From G963663315 sp963668255 (GTDB lineage Bacteria > Pseudomonadota > Gammaproteobacteria > Arenicellales > Poriferihabitantaceae), in the NCBI GenBank assembly GCA_965116595.1, contig OZ220708.1, positions 1,736,001 through 1,800,000 on the forward strand: DNA of 64,000 nucleotides, written 5' to 3'. A program made the translations under genes and the position numbers. Positions 34,950 to 43,726 of this stretch are shown piece by piece (position 1 is the first letter of the stretch; every line of letters begins with the position of its first letter). The notes under the pieces were generated by a model. That model was not told the origin of the DNA. It saw only the letters and a program-made list of their open reading frames with translations, and did no database searches.

Positions 34950-36056
34950 ATGAAGGCCATGATTCTGGCAGCAGGGAAAGGAACCCGCCTGCGACCACTC
35001 TCCTACGAAATGCCCAAACCGATGATTCCGGTACTGGGCAAGCCCGTCATGGAGTATCTGGTCGAGCGACTCGCGCTCCATAAATTCCTCGATATCATGA
35101 TCAATGTCAGCCACCTGTCGGAATCCATTGAAACTTATTTCACGGATGGACGGCGCTGGGGAGTGAATATCGGATATTCTTTCGAAGGATATATTGAAGG
35201 AGGTAAACTGATTCGGGAGTCGCTGGGGTCGGCGGGAGGGATTCGGCGAATACAGGATTATGGAGGATTTTTCGATGATACCTTTATAGTGATCTGTGGT
35301 GATCTGATCATCGATCTGGATCTGACCAAAGCGATTCGAAAACACTGGCAATCCGGAGCTAAAGCCAGCATTTTGACCAAACAGATGGAAAGGAGGCGTT
35401 TGTCGGATTATGGAGTTGTTGTTGCCGATGAAAAAGGGACAATTACTTCTTTTCAGGAAAAACCTGCGATTGAAGAAGCCAGATCCACTCTGGTCAATAC
35501 CGGAATATATATTTTTGAGCCAGAGATCATCGACCTGATTCCGGCGGACAAGTTTTATGATATCGGGATTGACCTGTTTCCTGACCTGATCGACAAGGGC
35601 GTACCATTCAACGCCATTGATATGACGTTTCACTGGTTGGACATAGGGCGAGTGAATGATTTCTGGATGGTCAATCAACAGATGATGCGTGGCTCGGTAC
35701 GAGGTATCGACATGCCTGGGACGGAAGTAATGCCGCAAGTCTGGGCGGGTTTGAATGTTAATGTCGACTGGGATGATATTTATATCGAAGGGCCGGTTTA
35801 TATCGGTTCGAATTCCAGAATTGAAGCTGGCTGCGAAATCCAGGGGCCGACATGGATTTCGCACGGTTGTTATCTTCAGGGCGGCGCCAAAATCCATAGA
35901 AGCATGCTGTTTGAGCACACCCTGATGCGCCGCCATGCTGTGGTGCATGAGGCCGTGGTGTTTGGTCGATATTGCGTGGACAAGGAAGGACAGCCGATTG
36001 AACGCGACGACATGGATCTCGACTGGGTGGGTGATGCACGGGATAAGGACAGATAG
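34950..36056 (+). CDS. Sugar nucleotidyltransferase with C-terminal left-handed beta-helix (mannose-1-P guanylyltransferase-like)
   Basis: 368 residues. The N-terminal nucleotidyltransferase fold starts AMILAAGKGTRLRPLSYEMP with the G-x-GTRL-x8-K pattern, and FVICGDLIIDLDL holds the metal-binding GD pair. FQEKPAI and LVNTGIYIFEPE are later active-site segments. The last ~110 residues are hexapeptide-like (IGSNSRIEAGCEIQGPTWI). Expected reaction: NTP plus sugar-1-phosphate to NDP-sugar, with GDP-mannose or a relative most likely. The motif order resembles eukaryote-like GDP-mannose pyrophosphorylases rather than RfbA. It follows kdsB by 49 bases, so surface-polysaccharide synthesis is likely. 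A phosphocholine cytidylyltransferase (LicC) reading was considered; LicC has no beta-helix tail. Confidence 0.75.
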   Translation: MKAMILAAGKGTRLRPLSYEMPKPMIPVLGKPVMEYLVERLALHKFLDIMINVSHLSESIETYFTDGRRWGVNIGYSFEGYIEGGKLIRESLGSAGGIRRIQDYGGFFDDTFIVICGDLIIDLDLTKAIRKHWQSGAKASILTKQMERRRLSDYGVVVADEKGTITSFQEKPAIEEARSTLVNTGIYIFEPEIIDLIPADKFYDIGIDLFPDLIDKGVPFNAIDMTFHWLDIGRVNDFWMVNQQMMRGSVRGIDMPGTEVMPQVWAGLNVNVDWDDIYIEGPVYIGSNSRIEAGCEIQGPTWISHGCYLQGGAKIHRSMLFEHTLMRRHAVVHEAVVFGRYCVDKEGQPIERDDMDLDWVGDARDKDR

Positions 36057-36129
36057 ACCACCAAATACACCGGTCAATCAGGGTTTTCGAGGGTTTCAGG
36101 TAGATTTTTTACGAAAATGCAATTCAATT

Positions 36130-36140
36130 TGCTATACAAT
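36130..36140 (+). promoter_or_regulatory. Candidate extended -10 promoter for fmdB-aspS
   Basis: TGC-TATACA (TG at 36130-36131, TATACA at 36133-36138, overlapping TACAAT) has the extended -10 form, about 40 bases upstream of the fmdB start. No clear -35 is needed for such promoters and none is obvious. Confidence 0.38.
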
Positions 36141-36178
36141 GCACGCCTCAAATTTATACACCAGAAATACCTGTTCCA

Positions 36179-36523
36179 ATGCCTTTTTACGAATATCAAT
36201 GCCGTTATTGCGACCATCGGCTCGAAGTACTTCAGAAAATATTTGACGACCCTCTTGTGTATTGTCCCGAGTGTAATGAAGCCACTCTCAGGAAGCTGGT
36301 TTCGGCAGCGGCATTTCGATTGAAGGGTACGGGCTGGTACGAAACTGATTTCAAAGACAACGGTAAAAGGCAAGAAAAATCTGCTGACGGCAAGCGGTCG
36401 GATACAGGCAGGGAGACGCCCAAAGACAAAAACGGCGAAATCCCGGGTAAATCCGACAGTAAAAATTCAGACAGCATGAACTCCACTGGCGGCAAGAGCT
36501 CCGACGTTTCCGCTACAGCCTGA
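36179..36523 (+). CDS. FmdB-family zinc ribbon protein
   Basis: 114 residues. The N-terminal zinc ribbon starts MPFYEYQCRYC and the second cysteine pair is YCPECNE (near residue 31), giving a C2-C2 knuckle. The rest is low-complexity and charged (Lys/Ser/Asp-rich), as is common in this family. Function is unproven; homologues often precede aspS in gammaproteobacteria, as here, and a regulatory or translation-linked role has been suggested only by that neighbourhood. The 49-base gap to aspS supports co-transcription. Confidence 0.82.
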   Translation: MPFYEYQCRYCDHRLEVLQKIFDDPLVYCPECNEATLRKLVSAAAFRLKGTGWYETDFKDNGKRQEKSADGKRSDTGRETPKDKNGEIPGKSDSKNSDSMNSTGGKSSDVSATA

Positions 36524-36571
36524 TCTTGCCGTCCCCGGAATTCTCCCTGTACATCATTTGCCAGCGACGAC

Positions 36572-38374
36572 ATGCGAACCCATCTTTGTGGAAAACTGAA
36601 ACCCTCCAATATTGACGAGACGGTTTCAGTAACCGGCTGGGTGTTGAATCGACGGGATCATGGCGGGGTCATTTTTATTGATCTCAGGGATCGTTCCGGC
36701 CATGTTCAGGTTGTTGCTGATCCTGATCATCCGGCTCCTTTTGAAATTGCGGACAAGTCACGAAACGAATTTGTAGTATCGGTTACAGGTCAGGTTCGTC
36801 TGCGACCCGAGGGCACAGTGAATCAGGAATTGTCCACCGGGCAGATTGAAATCGTGGCAGACAGTATTGAATTGCTCAATCGTTGCGAACCCCTGCCATT
36901 CCAGTTGGATGAGGATGATATCGGCGAAGCAACCCGTCTCAAGTACCGCTTTCTCGATCTGCGGCGCCCGGCCATGCAGCGCACCATACGTTTCCGTCAC
37001 AAGATAATTTCCACTTTGCGGAAGTTCCTCGAAAAGCGCGATTTCGTGGAAATCGAAACGCCTGTCCTGACCCGGTCGACGCCTGAAGGAGCGCGGGATT
37101 ATCTGGTGCCGAGCCGAACCCATCCGGGGGCGTTCTTTTCTCTCCCACAGTCACCGCAGCTATTCAAGCAATTGCTGATGGTATCCGGGTTCGAACGTTA
37201 TTTTCAGATTGCCCGTTGCTTCCGGGATGAAGACCTGCGGGCTGACCGACAGCCTGAATTTACCCAGCTTGATATCGAAGTCTCGTTCATGGACGAGAAC
37301 GGGATAATGCAGATGATGGAGCAACTGATCAGACGCTGTTTCAAGAAAACACTCAAGGTTGAATTGCCGAATCCCCTGCCAAGGTTGAGTTACCATGAGG
37401 CTGTATCACGTTATGGAACTGATCGCCCGGATCTGCGAATCGACCTGGAACTGACCGATTTGACCGATCTGATGAAGACAGTTGAGTTCAAGGTGTTTTC
37501 CGGTCCGGCCAATGATCCCGAAGGTCGCATTGCGGCATTGCTTGTGCCTGGCGGAAATGGTTTGTCGAGAGCGCAGATTGATCAATACACTGAATTTGTC
37601 GGGCAATTTGGCGCCAAAGGACTGGCCTATATAAAGGTAAACGATGCCTCATCCGGTCGCGATGGATTGCAATCGCCTATTCTGAAATTTCTCACCGAAG
37701 AGGCTCTGGACGGTATCATTTGCCGTACCAGCGCCAAAACCGGCGATCTGATTTTCTTTGGCGCCGACAAGGCCGCTGTCGTGAATGCCGCGCTGGGATC
37801 ACTCAGGGTCAGGCTGGGGCATGATCTCGACCGGGTGGAGCCTGGCTGGAAACCGGTCTGGATCGTTGATTTTCCATTGGTGGAATGGAACAAGGACGAG
37901 AAACGATGGCAGGCGTTGCACCATCCGTTCACCTCTCCAAAAGAGGACGACCTGTCAGACCGGGATCCCGGCCGGATGCTGTCACGCGCTTATGACATGG
38001 TATTGAATGGCAGAGAAATTGGCGGTGGTTCGATTCGTATTCATCGGTCTGACCTGCAGGAAAAAATTTTCAATCTGCTGGGCATCGATGACCGGGAAGC
38101 CAGGGAAAAATTCGGTTTCCTGCTCAATGGTCTCAAATATGGCGCTCCGCCCCATGGCGGCATTGCCTTCGGTATAGATCGACTGGTGGCGATGATGACA
38201 GGGGTGGAGTCGATTCGTGAGGTCATTGCCTTCCCGAAAACCCAGAAAGCGACCTGCCTGTTGACTGAAGCGCCCAATAATGTGGATGCCGGACAGCTTC
38301 GGGATCTCGGCCTGAAAATTAAAAAACCGGGACTGGGGTCCCAGCCAGATCCGGTTCTAAGGCGCCGTACCTGA
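36572..38374 (+). CDS. aspS: Aspartyl-tRNA synthetase, probably non-discriminating type
   Basis: 600 residues with the N-terminal anticodon-binding OB fold, class II catalytic core (FRDEDLRADRQPEFTQLD near 217-234), bacterial insertion domain and C-terminal GIDRLVAMMTG motif. In the OB fold the sequence is NRRDHGGVIFID (His30) and later VRLRPEG. As I recall, a histidine and a glycine at these places mark the relaxed Pseudomonas-type enzyme that also charges tRNA-Asn, whereas E. coli AspRS differs. If so, the cell needs GatCAB to convert Asp-tRNA-Asn. Its 3' end overlaps the antisense gamma-CA-like gene by 18 bases. Confidence 0.94.
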   Translation: MRTHLCGKLKPSNIDETVSVTGWVLNRRDHGGVIFIDLRDRSGHVQVVADPDHPAPFEIADKSRNEFVVSVTGQVRLRPEGTVNQELSTGQIEIVADSIELLNRCEPLPFQLDEDDIGEATRLKYRFLDLRRPAMQRTIRFRHKIISTLRKFLEKRDFVEIETPVLTRSTPEGARDYLVPSRTHPGAFFSLPQSPQLFKQLLMVSGFERYFQIARCFRDEDLRADRQPEFTQLDIEVSFMDENGIMQMMEQLIRRCFKKTLKVELPNPLPRLSYHEAVSRYGTDRPDLRIDLELTDLTDLMKTVEFKVFSGPANDPEGRIAALLVPGGNGLSRAQIDQYTEFVGQFGAKGLAYIKVNDASSGRDGLQSPILKFLTEEALDGIICRTSAKTGDLIFFGADKAAVVNAALGSLRVRLGHDLDRVEPGWKPVWIVDFPLVEWNKDEKRWQALHHPFTSPKEDDLSDRDPGRMLSRAYDMVLNGREIGGGSIRIHRSDLQEKIFNLLGIDDREAREKFGFLLNGLKYGAPPHGGIAFGIDRLVAMMTGVESIREVIAFPKTQKATCLLTEAPNNVDAGQLRDLGLKIKKPGLGSQPDPVLRRRT

Positions 38375-39424
38375 TTTTCCGAACTCCTTTTGAGACTGCT
38401 TGAAGTGCTGTGTATACAGACAGTAGATTGGAATGATTTGCGCCATCATGTTGCGTTTGGCCTGGTTGAGCGGGGTAATGCGGCGGGCCGGTTGTCCTGC
38501 CCATAACCAGCCGCTTTCCAATAATTGGCCTGGCTCGGTTTGTGCGCCTGCTGCCAGCAAAACGTCGCCTTCGACCACGGTATCACGGGCTACCGACGCA
38601 CTGATCCCGATCAGGGAGTTGGCGCCGATAGTGCAATCGGTCAGAGATACGTTGTGACCAATGGTCACATCTTCACCAATCACGACATCACGTTCAATGC
38701 AAACAACCGTTGTGTTATCCTGGATGTTGGTTCTTGTCCCGATAATGATTATTTTGTGGCCGGCGTCAAAGTGGCAGCCATACCAGATACTGACATCGGG
38801 TTCGGCGCAGATCATTCCCGAGATATCTGCCGTGCATCCGATAAAGGGTTCGCCTGCAACGGATGTGCCGACACCGGTTCGTTGGATCTCTGAACCCGGT
38901 TGATTGGCTGTCGGCAGAGCTGTACGGATACGGACATGTTCGCTCTCAAGTTCACCGGACGCAAGTGGCCGGACCGGCTTGGCAGGGCACCCTGAATACA
39001 ACCATCCGCCCGTAAGTTGGGAGCGTGGATAGACTACCGATGCGGGCGCGAGAACCGTGCCTGAAGCCAACGCCGATCCGTCGAGTACTGTAGCGCCATG
39101 CCCGATTATGCACTCGTCGCCAATCTCGCAGGCATGGATCACAGCGTTTTCACCGGCGCTGACATCATGGCCAATGATCGCGGGATAAATTTCATCAACA
39201 ATATGGACTGTGCCGCGGGAGCCCAGGTGAAAGTTGCGTCCGACCCGAATGTAATGGCCATCGGCGCGAAGCACGGACTGGTTGCCAAGCCGTGCGCCCT
39301 CGGCCAGAGTTACCTGTCCGAGTATTGCCGCGCGGTCACCGGCATACACCGGCTCCGCAGCCAGCTTCGGCCAGGCCTGATCGTATGGCAGTACCACCAG
39401 AGAACGGTTTTCGGTTGAATTCAT
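38357..39424 (-). CDS. Tandem gamma-carbonic-anhydrase-like hexapeptide protein with two degenerate halves
   Basis: 355 residues from ATG 39424. Two left-handed beta-helix units of about 165 residues are fused in tandem; each resembles a whole gamma-CA subunit. In half one the zinc histidine positions read His74 (TVHI), Glu92 (AGENA) and His97 (VIHAC), with the RGD-like Arg53/Asp55 kept (VLRAD). In half two they read Cys242 (VVCI), His257 (IGHNV) and Thr262 (LTDC), with the NIQDN segment (Gln235) kept. So first and third ligands survive in half one and the middle ligand in half two. As gamma-CA sites lie between subunits, a composite site is possible. Alternatively it is an acyl- or acetyltransferase-like relic. 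Function not known. Confidence 0.72.
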   Translation of the reverse strand: MNSTENRSLVVLPYDQAWPKLAAEPVYAGDRAAILGQVTLAEGARLGNQSVLRADGHYIRVGRNFHLGSRGTVHIVDEIYPAIIGHDVSAGENAVIHACEIGDECIIGHGATVLDGSALASGTVLAPASVVYPRSQLTGGWLYSGCPAKPVRPLASGELESEHVRIRTALPTANQPGSEIQRTGVGTSVAGEPFIGCTADISGMICAEPDVSIWYGCHFDAGHKIIIIGTRTNIQDNTTVVCIERDVVIGEDVTIGHNVSLTDCTIGANSLIGISASVARDTVVEGDVLLAAGAQTEPGQLLESGWLWAGQPARRITPLNQAKRNMMAQIIPIYCLYTQHFKQSQKEFGKSGTAP

Positions 39425-39601
39425 GTTCAATTTTGTTGAAGTCCGGATTCAGATTCTCATTTGCATGTTTGTTGCTTCCTGAACTGACAGCAGGAAAGGA
39501 TGTTTCCGGTGTTTATGATACTATCATACCCATGATTGAAACCAGTTACAGGTCCAGGTTCTGCCTTGGGCATCAAAGAACAAAGTCGGGAAGGATCATC
39601 G

Positions 39602-40336
39602 ATGGCAGGGCATAGCAAGTGGGCCAATATCAAGTTCCGAAAAGCAGCCCAGGACGCCAGACGCGGTAAGATATTCACTAAACTGATCAAAGAGATCACG
39701 GTCTCGGCCCGGCTGGGCGGGGGCGATCCGGATTCGAATCCGAGATTGCGGGCAGCAATTGACAAGGCATTGGCCGGCAACATGACCTGGGATACCATCA
39801 ATCGTGCGGTAAAACGCGGCTCTGGCGCATTGGAAGGGGACGATATCGTCGAAATCCGTTATGAGGGTTATGGTCCCAAAGGGGTCGCCGTTTTGGTGGA
39901 GTGCGCCACAGACAACAAAAACAGGACAGTCAGTGAAGTCCGCCATGCCTTCACCAAACATGGTGGGAATCTTGGAACGGATGGGTCGGTCGCCTGGATT
40001 TTCAGTAAAGTCGGTTCCATCGTGTTTTCAAATGGGGAAGATGAAGAAGAAATCATGGGTGTGGCCCTGGAAGCAGGCGCGGAAGATATTGAGAGTGAAG
40101 ACGGAATCATTGAGGTGGTAACACTGCCGGAAGATTTTCACGAAGCCCGGCAGGCGATGAAAGACGCGGGACTGCGGGCAGAAATGGCTGAATTGATCCA
40201 GCGACCCTCGATAGAAATCGAAGTACAGGGAGAGGATGTCGAGAAGGTGATGAAACTGATCAATGCTCTGGAAGATCTGGACGATGTTCAGGATGTTTTT
40301 ACCAACGCCAGTTTCAACGGAAGCGAGGTAGAGTAA
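39602..40336 (+). CDS. yebC: YebC/PmpR family (TACO1-like) protein
   Basis: 244 residues from ATG 39602, the conserved start MAGHSKWANIKFRKAAQDARR, with AAGGA about 10 bases upstream; the frame continues upstream without homology. Members have been described as transcriptional regulators and, more recently, as ribosome-associated factors that help with difficult peptide stretches. It is cytoplasmic. The stop overlaps the ruvC start (TAATG at 40334-40338), the usual yebC-ruvC arrangement. Confidence 0.94.
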   Translation: MAGHSKWANIKFRKAAQDARRGKIFTKLIKEITVSARLGGGDPDSNPRLRAAIDKALAGNMTWDTINRAVKRGSGALEGDDIVEIRYEGYGPKGVAVLVECATDNKNRTVSEVRHAFTKHGGNLGTDGSVAWIFSKVGSIVFSNGEDEEEIMGVALEAGAEDIESEDGIIEVVTLPEDFHEARQAMKDAGLRAEMAELIQRPSIEIEVQGEDVEKVMKLINALEDLDDVQDVFTNASFNGSEVE

Positions 40337-40827
40337 TGCGGGTACTGGGAATCGATCCGGGTTCCCGAAATACAGGGCTTGGCGTTGTTGAAGCGATCAA
40401 TGATCGACTGCGCCCTGTTGCACATCATTGCATCCGAATGGGTAACGAGCCGCTTCCCTTACGATTGGGTCAGATTTATCAGGGCGTGCAGGATATGATC
40501 ACGCAGTATGAGCCAGATCTGGTTGCAGTAGAACAGGTGTTTGTTGCCAATAACGCCAATTCTGCACTGGTTCTGGGACAGGCCAGAGGCAGCGCTGTTT
40601 GTTCTGCGGTTAATGCTGATCGAGCCGTTTTCGAGTATAGTGCATTACAGGTAAAACGCGCCCTGGTCGGTTCAGGCAATGCAAAGAAAGAACAGGTGCA
40701 GTACATGGTGCGGGTATTGCTCGGTCTGACGCGAATGCCTGGACCGGATGAGGCAGATGCCCTGGCCTGCGCGATCTGTCATATTCACACTGCCCGGACA
40801 CAGGAAAAACTGCACGTAACATTATGA
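40336..40827 (+). CDS. ruvC: Holliday junction endonuclease RuvC
   Basis: 163 residues with the RNase-H-like fold: catalytic Asp7 in GIDPGSRNTG, Glu in LVAVEQVF (near 67), and the C-terminal acidic pair in PDEADALACAICH. Reaction: dual-strand cleavage of Holliday junctions in recombinational repair. The start ATG overlaps the yebC stop; ruvA follows after 28 bases. Confidence 0.95.
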   Translation: MRVLGIDPGSRNTGLGVVEAINDRLRPVAHHCIRMGNEPLPLRLGQIYQGVQDMITQYEPDLVAVEQVFVANNANSALVLGQARGSAVCSAVNADRAVFEYSALQVKRALVGSGNAKKEQVQYMVRVLLGLTRMPGPDEADALACAICHIHTARTQEKLHVTL

Positions 40828-40855
40828 ACGGATTGAATACAGTACTGGCTGCCCT

Positions 40856-41464
40856 GTGATTGGATTTCTGAAAGGACAGTTGTTGCAAATGCAACCGCCG
40901 TTCCTGTTACTTGATGTCAAAGGCGTCGGCTACGAGGTCGAGGCGCCGATGTCGACATTTTATGACTTGTCCAACGAGACCGGGGCGACAGAGGTGGCAC
41001 TGTATATCCATCTGGTGGTGCGCGAAGATGCACAGCTTTTGTATGGTTTTTCAGATCAGAACCAACGACAGCTTTTTCGCAATCTGCTGAAAATCAACGG
41101 AGTGGGTCCACGGGTGGCGCTGGCTATCCTGTCCACGCTGACGACAAACGAGTTTATTATCTGTATCCAGCATGAAGACGCTGTCACTCTGACACGGGTG
41201 CCGGGGATTGGCAAAAAGACCGCAGAGAGAATAATTATCGACATGCGGGATCGCGTCGAATCGCTGGAAGGCAAGGGTTTATCTGCGGGGTCGCCTCGCA
41301 AACCGGCAGACCAGGATAATCCGGTACAGGATGCTGTGGGTGCATTGATAGCGCTTGGTTACAAGCCCGCAGAGGCCAGTCGTGCGGTTCAGTCGGTCAG
41401 GGATCAAAGCGAAAAACGCGATGATCTGATCAGGAATGCATTGCAGTATTTGACAAATAGATGA
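40856..41464 (+). CDS. ruvA: Holliday junction DNA-binding protein RuvA
   Basis: 202 residues starting at GTG 40856 (MIGFLKGQL, the usual opening). Domain I OB fold, then helix-hairpin-helix motifs LLKINGVGPRVALAIL (near 77) and LTRVPGIGKKTAERI (near 112), and the C-terminal RuvB-contact domain (DAVGALIALGYKPAEA). Role: tetramer that binds four-way junctions and loads RuvB. Its stop overlaps the ruvB start (ATGA at 41461-41464). Confidence 0.95.
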   Translation: MIGFLKGQLLQMQPPFLLLDVKGVGYEVEAPMSTFYDLSNETGATEVALYIHLVVREDAQLLYGFSDQNQRQLFRNLLKINGVGPRVALAILSTLTTNEFIICIQHEDAVTLTRVPGIGKKTAERIIIDMRDRVESLEGKGLSAGSPRKPADQDNPVQDAVGALIALGYKPAEASRAVQSVRDQSEKRDDLIRNALQYLTNR

Positions 41465-42537
41465 CTGAATTTAACCCATTGTTATCTCAGAGCGAGCAAT
41501 ATGATTCCGCTCGGGAGCGAATGCTCGAACGCAGTCTGCGTCCATCCAGACTGGAAGAGTTTGTCGGACAAACCAGCACCAAAGCGCAACTGGACATATT
41601 CATTAAGGCGGCGAAGTACAGGGAGGAAGCGCTGGATCATGTTCTGGTGTTTGGCCCACCCGGCCTCGGGAAAACCACCCTGGCGCATATTATTGCCGAA
41701 GAAACGGGTGCAAATCTGCGTCAGACATCCGGACCGGTACTGGAAAAAGCGGGTGATCTGGCGGCGATACTGACCAATCTGGAAGCCGGAGATGTGCTCT
41801 TTATTGATGAAATTCATCGATTGAATCCCGCTATTGAAGAGATTATGTATCCTGCGCTGGAAGATTATCATCTCGATATCATGATCGGCGAAGGCCCCGC
41901 AGCAAGGGCAATCAAATTGAACCTGCCTCCCTTTACTCTGGTCGGTGCAACCACCCGGGCGGGATTGCTGACATCACCCTTGCGGGACCGGTTCGGTATC
42001 GTCCAGCGATTGCAGTTTTATACGACTGAAGAATTAACCCGGATTGTTGAGCGGTCCGCCGGACTTTTGAATGTACAACATGAACCGGACGGCATAAAGG
42101 CGATTGCGATGCGCTCTCGCGGTACGCCACGAATTGCGAACCGGTTGTTGCGACGGGTTCGGGATTATGCCCAGGTCAAGGGTGATGGCAATCTGACGGA
42201 AGATATCGCCAATGCTGCACTGGATATGATAGAAGTGGATCAATCAGGACTGGATTTGCTTGACCGGAATCTGTTGCTGTCGATCATGCAGAAATTTGAC
42301 GGTGGACCAGTGGGAATCGACAGTATTGCTGCAGCGATCGGAGAGGAGCGCGGCACCCTTGAAGATGTTGTCGAGCCTTACCTGATTCAGCAGGGATATC
42401 TTATGCGGACACCACGGGGGCGTGTGGTAACCAGAAATGCATGGCAACACATGGGATTGAGAATGCCGAGAGAAGCGACCAGCGACCAACAGGAATTATC
42501 CCCGGATGATGACTGTTCAGACCCGGTTCATGAGTAA
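41461..42537 (+). CDS. ruvB: Holliday junction branch-migration ATPase RuvB
   Basis: 358 residues. AAA+ motifs: Walker A GPPGLGKTT (near 67), Walker B LFIDEIHRL (near 114), sensor GATTRAGLL (near 162), arginine finger region SPLRDRFG. The C-terminal winged helix (YLIQQGYLMRTPRGR) binds DNA. Role: hexameric motor that drives branch migration with RuvA. ruvCAB are contiguous; tolQ follows after 33 bases, and ybgC, often found between them, is absent. Confidence 0.96.
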   Translation: MTEFNPLLSQSEQYDSARERMLERSLRPSRLEEFVGQTSTKAQLDIFIKAAKYREEALDHVLVFGPPGLGKTTLAHIIAEETGANLRQTSGPVLEKAGDLAAILTNLEAGDVLFIDEIHRLNPAIEEIMYPALEDYHLDIMIGEGPAARAIKLNLPPFTLVGATTRAGLLTSPLRDRFGIVQRLQFYTTEELTRIVERSAGLLNVQHEPDGIKAIAMRSRGTPRIANRLLRRVRDYAQVKGDGNLTEDIANAALDMIEVDQSGLDLLDRNLLLSIMQKFDGGPVGIDSIAAAIGEERGTLEDVVEPYLIQQGYLMRTPRGRVVTRNAWQHMGLRMPREATSDQQELSPDDDCSDPVHE

Positions 42538-42570
42538 AATATATTATAACGAATATTAACCTGTCAGCCT

Positions 42571-43272
42571 ATGAACGTAGAAAGCACGATACATGCCAAT
42601 AGCTCCCTTTTGTCCCTGATCCTGGGCGCCAGTTGGCCGGTACAGATGGTGATGTTGTTACTCCTTGGCGCTTCTGTAACTTCATGGTACATGATTGAAC
42701 GCAAGAGAACTTCTTTCAAACGCTGGAATAACGTTGCAGACGAGTTCGAGGACCAGTTCTGGTCCTGGGGGGAGATGAAGGTAATCTACCGATATTGGGT
42801 TGGGCAACGGGAACCCGAGGGAATAGCCAATATTTTTCTGGCCGGATTCCGTGAATTCAACAGACTGGCCAAAAAGCAGAACGTCCATCGGTCAGACATG
42901 GTTGATGGAGTGCATCGCTCAATGCGGGTGGCGCTAAGCCGGGAAATGGTGAGTATTGAACAACATTTGCCATTTCTTGCCACGGTGGGATCAATCAGCC
43001 CGTATGTGGGGTTGTTCGGCACCGTGTGGGGGATCATGCATTCATTCCAGGCCTTGAGCGGGATGCAGCAGGTTACCATTGCTACGGTTGCGCCGGGCAT
43101 TGCCGAAGCATTGATCGCTACAGCAATGGGATTGTTTGCGGCGATTCCAGCAGTGATCGCTTATAACAAGTTTGCCAATACCGCTGAAAGACTAAGCGGT
43201 CGCTACGAAGTGTTCATTGAAGAATTCCTGAGTATTGTCAATCGCCAGGATGTAGGGGGATCGTCGGAATGA
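42571..43272 (+). CDS. tolQ: Tol-Pal system inner-membrane protein TolQ
   Basis: 233 residues with three membrane segments: one near residues 15-35, and a pair (PFLATVGSISPYVGLFGTVWG near 130 and the following helix AIPAVIAYNKFANT near 190). These ExbB/MotA-like helices form the proton-channel stator with TolR. Role: energises TolA from the proton motive force for outer-membrane constriction at division. The stop overlaps tolR by four bases (ATGA at 43269-43272). Confidence 0.93.
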   Translation: MNVESTIHANSSLLSLILGASWPVQMVMLLLLGASVTSWYMIERKRTSFKRWNNVADEFEDQFWSWGEMKVIYRYWVGQREPEGIANIFLAGFREFNRLAKKQNVHRSDMVDGVHRSMRVALSREMVSIEQHLPFLATVGSISPYVGLFGTVWGIMHSFQALSGMQQVTIATVAPGIAEALIATAMGLFAAIPAVIAYNKFANTAERLSGRYEVFIEEFLSIVNRQDVGGSSE

Positions 43273-43694
43273 ATTACATCAGCCAACGTCGGACAAAACG
43301 CATGATTTCGGAAATCAATGTTGTACCTTATATCGATGTGATGCTGGTATTGCTGATTATATTCATGGTGACCGCACCGTTGTTGAGTACCGGAGTCACC
43401 GTTGAGTTACCCAAAGCCGCAGCCGAGCCCATGGAAAACGACAGTGAAGAGCCCTTTGTCGTAACCGTCGATGCCGATGGGAACTACTATATCAACGATG
43501 ATGAACAGGAAATTGCCTCGGAGCGCGAAATTGAACTGAAAGCCAGAGCGGTGCTGGCAAGAAACCCGGAACTGCCTTTTGTGATAAGGGGGGATGGTGC
43601 AGCAGAGTACACCTTTGTGATGCAAGCCATGGTGCTGTTGCAAAAAGCGGGTGTTGAGTCTGTGGGTCTGGTCACTGACCCGCCTGAATCCTGA
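43269..43694 (+). CDS. tolR: Tol-Pal system protein TolR
   Basis: 141 residues. A single N-terminal membrane helix INVVPYIDVMLVLLIIFMV carries the essential proton-pathway aspartate (VPYIDVML, Asp near 23). A periplasmic ExbD-like domain follows. Partner of TolQ and TolA in the inner membrane. Translationally coupled to tolQ. Confidence 0.93.
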   Translation: MNYISQRRTKRMISEINVVPYIDVMLVLLIIFMVTAPLLSTGVTVELPKAAAEPMENDSEEPFVVTVDADGNYYINDDEQEIASEREIELKARAVLARNPELPFVIRGDGAAEYTFVMQAMVLLQKAGVESVGLVTDPPES

Positions 43695-43726
43695 CCGGAG
43701 CACATTCAAGACTGCAAGACAGTGGA

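Noticed and set aside
34950..36056. LicC-type phosphocholine cytidylyltransferase completing the phosphocholine pathway
   Set aside because: The C-terminal beta-helix and sugar-nucleotidyltransferase motifs, and the kdsB neighbourhood, fit an NDP-sugar enzyme better.
34611..36077. 488-codon open frame on the minus strand
   Set aside because: It lies fully antisense to kdsB and the nucleotidyltransferase, which have clear motifs; the antisense protein shows no recognisable domain and no ribosome site.
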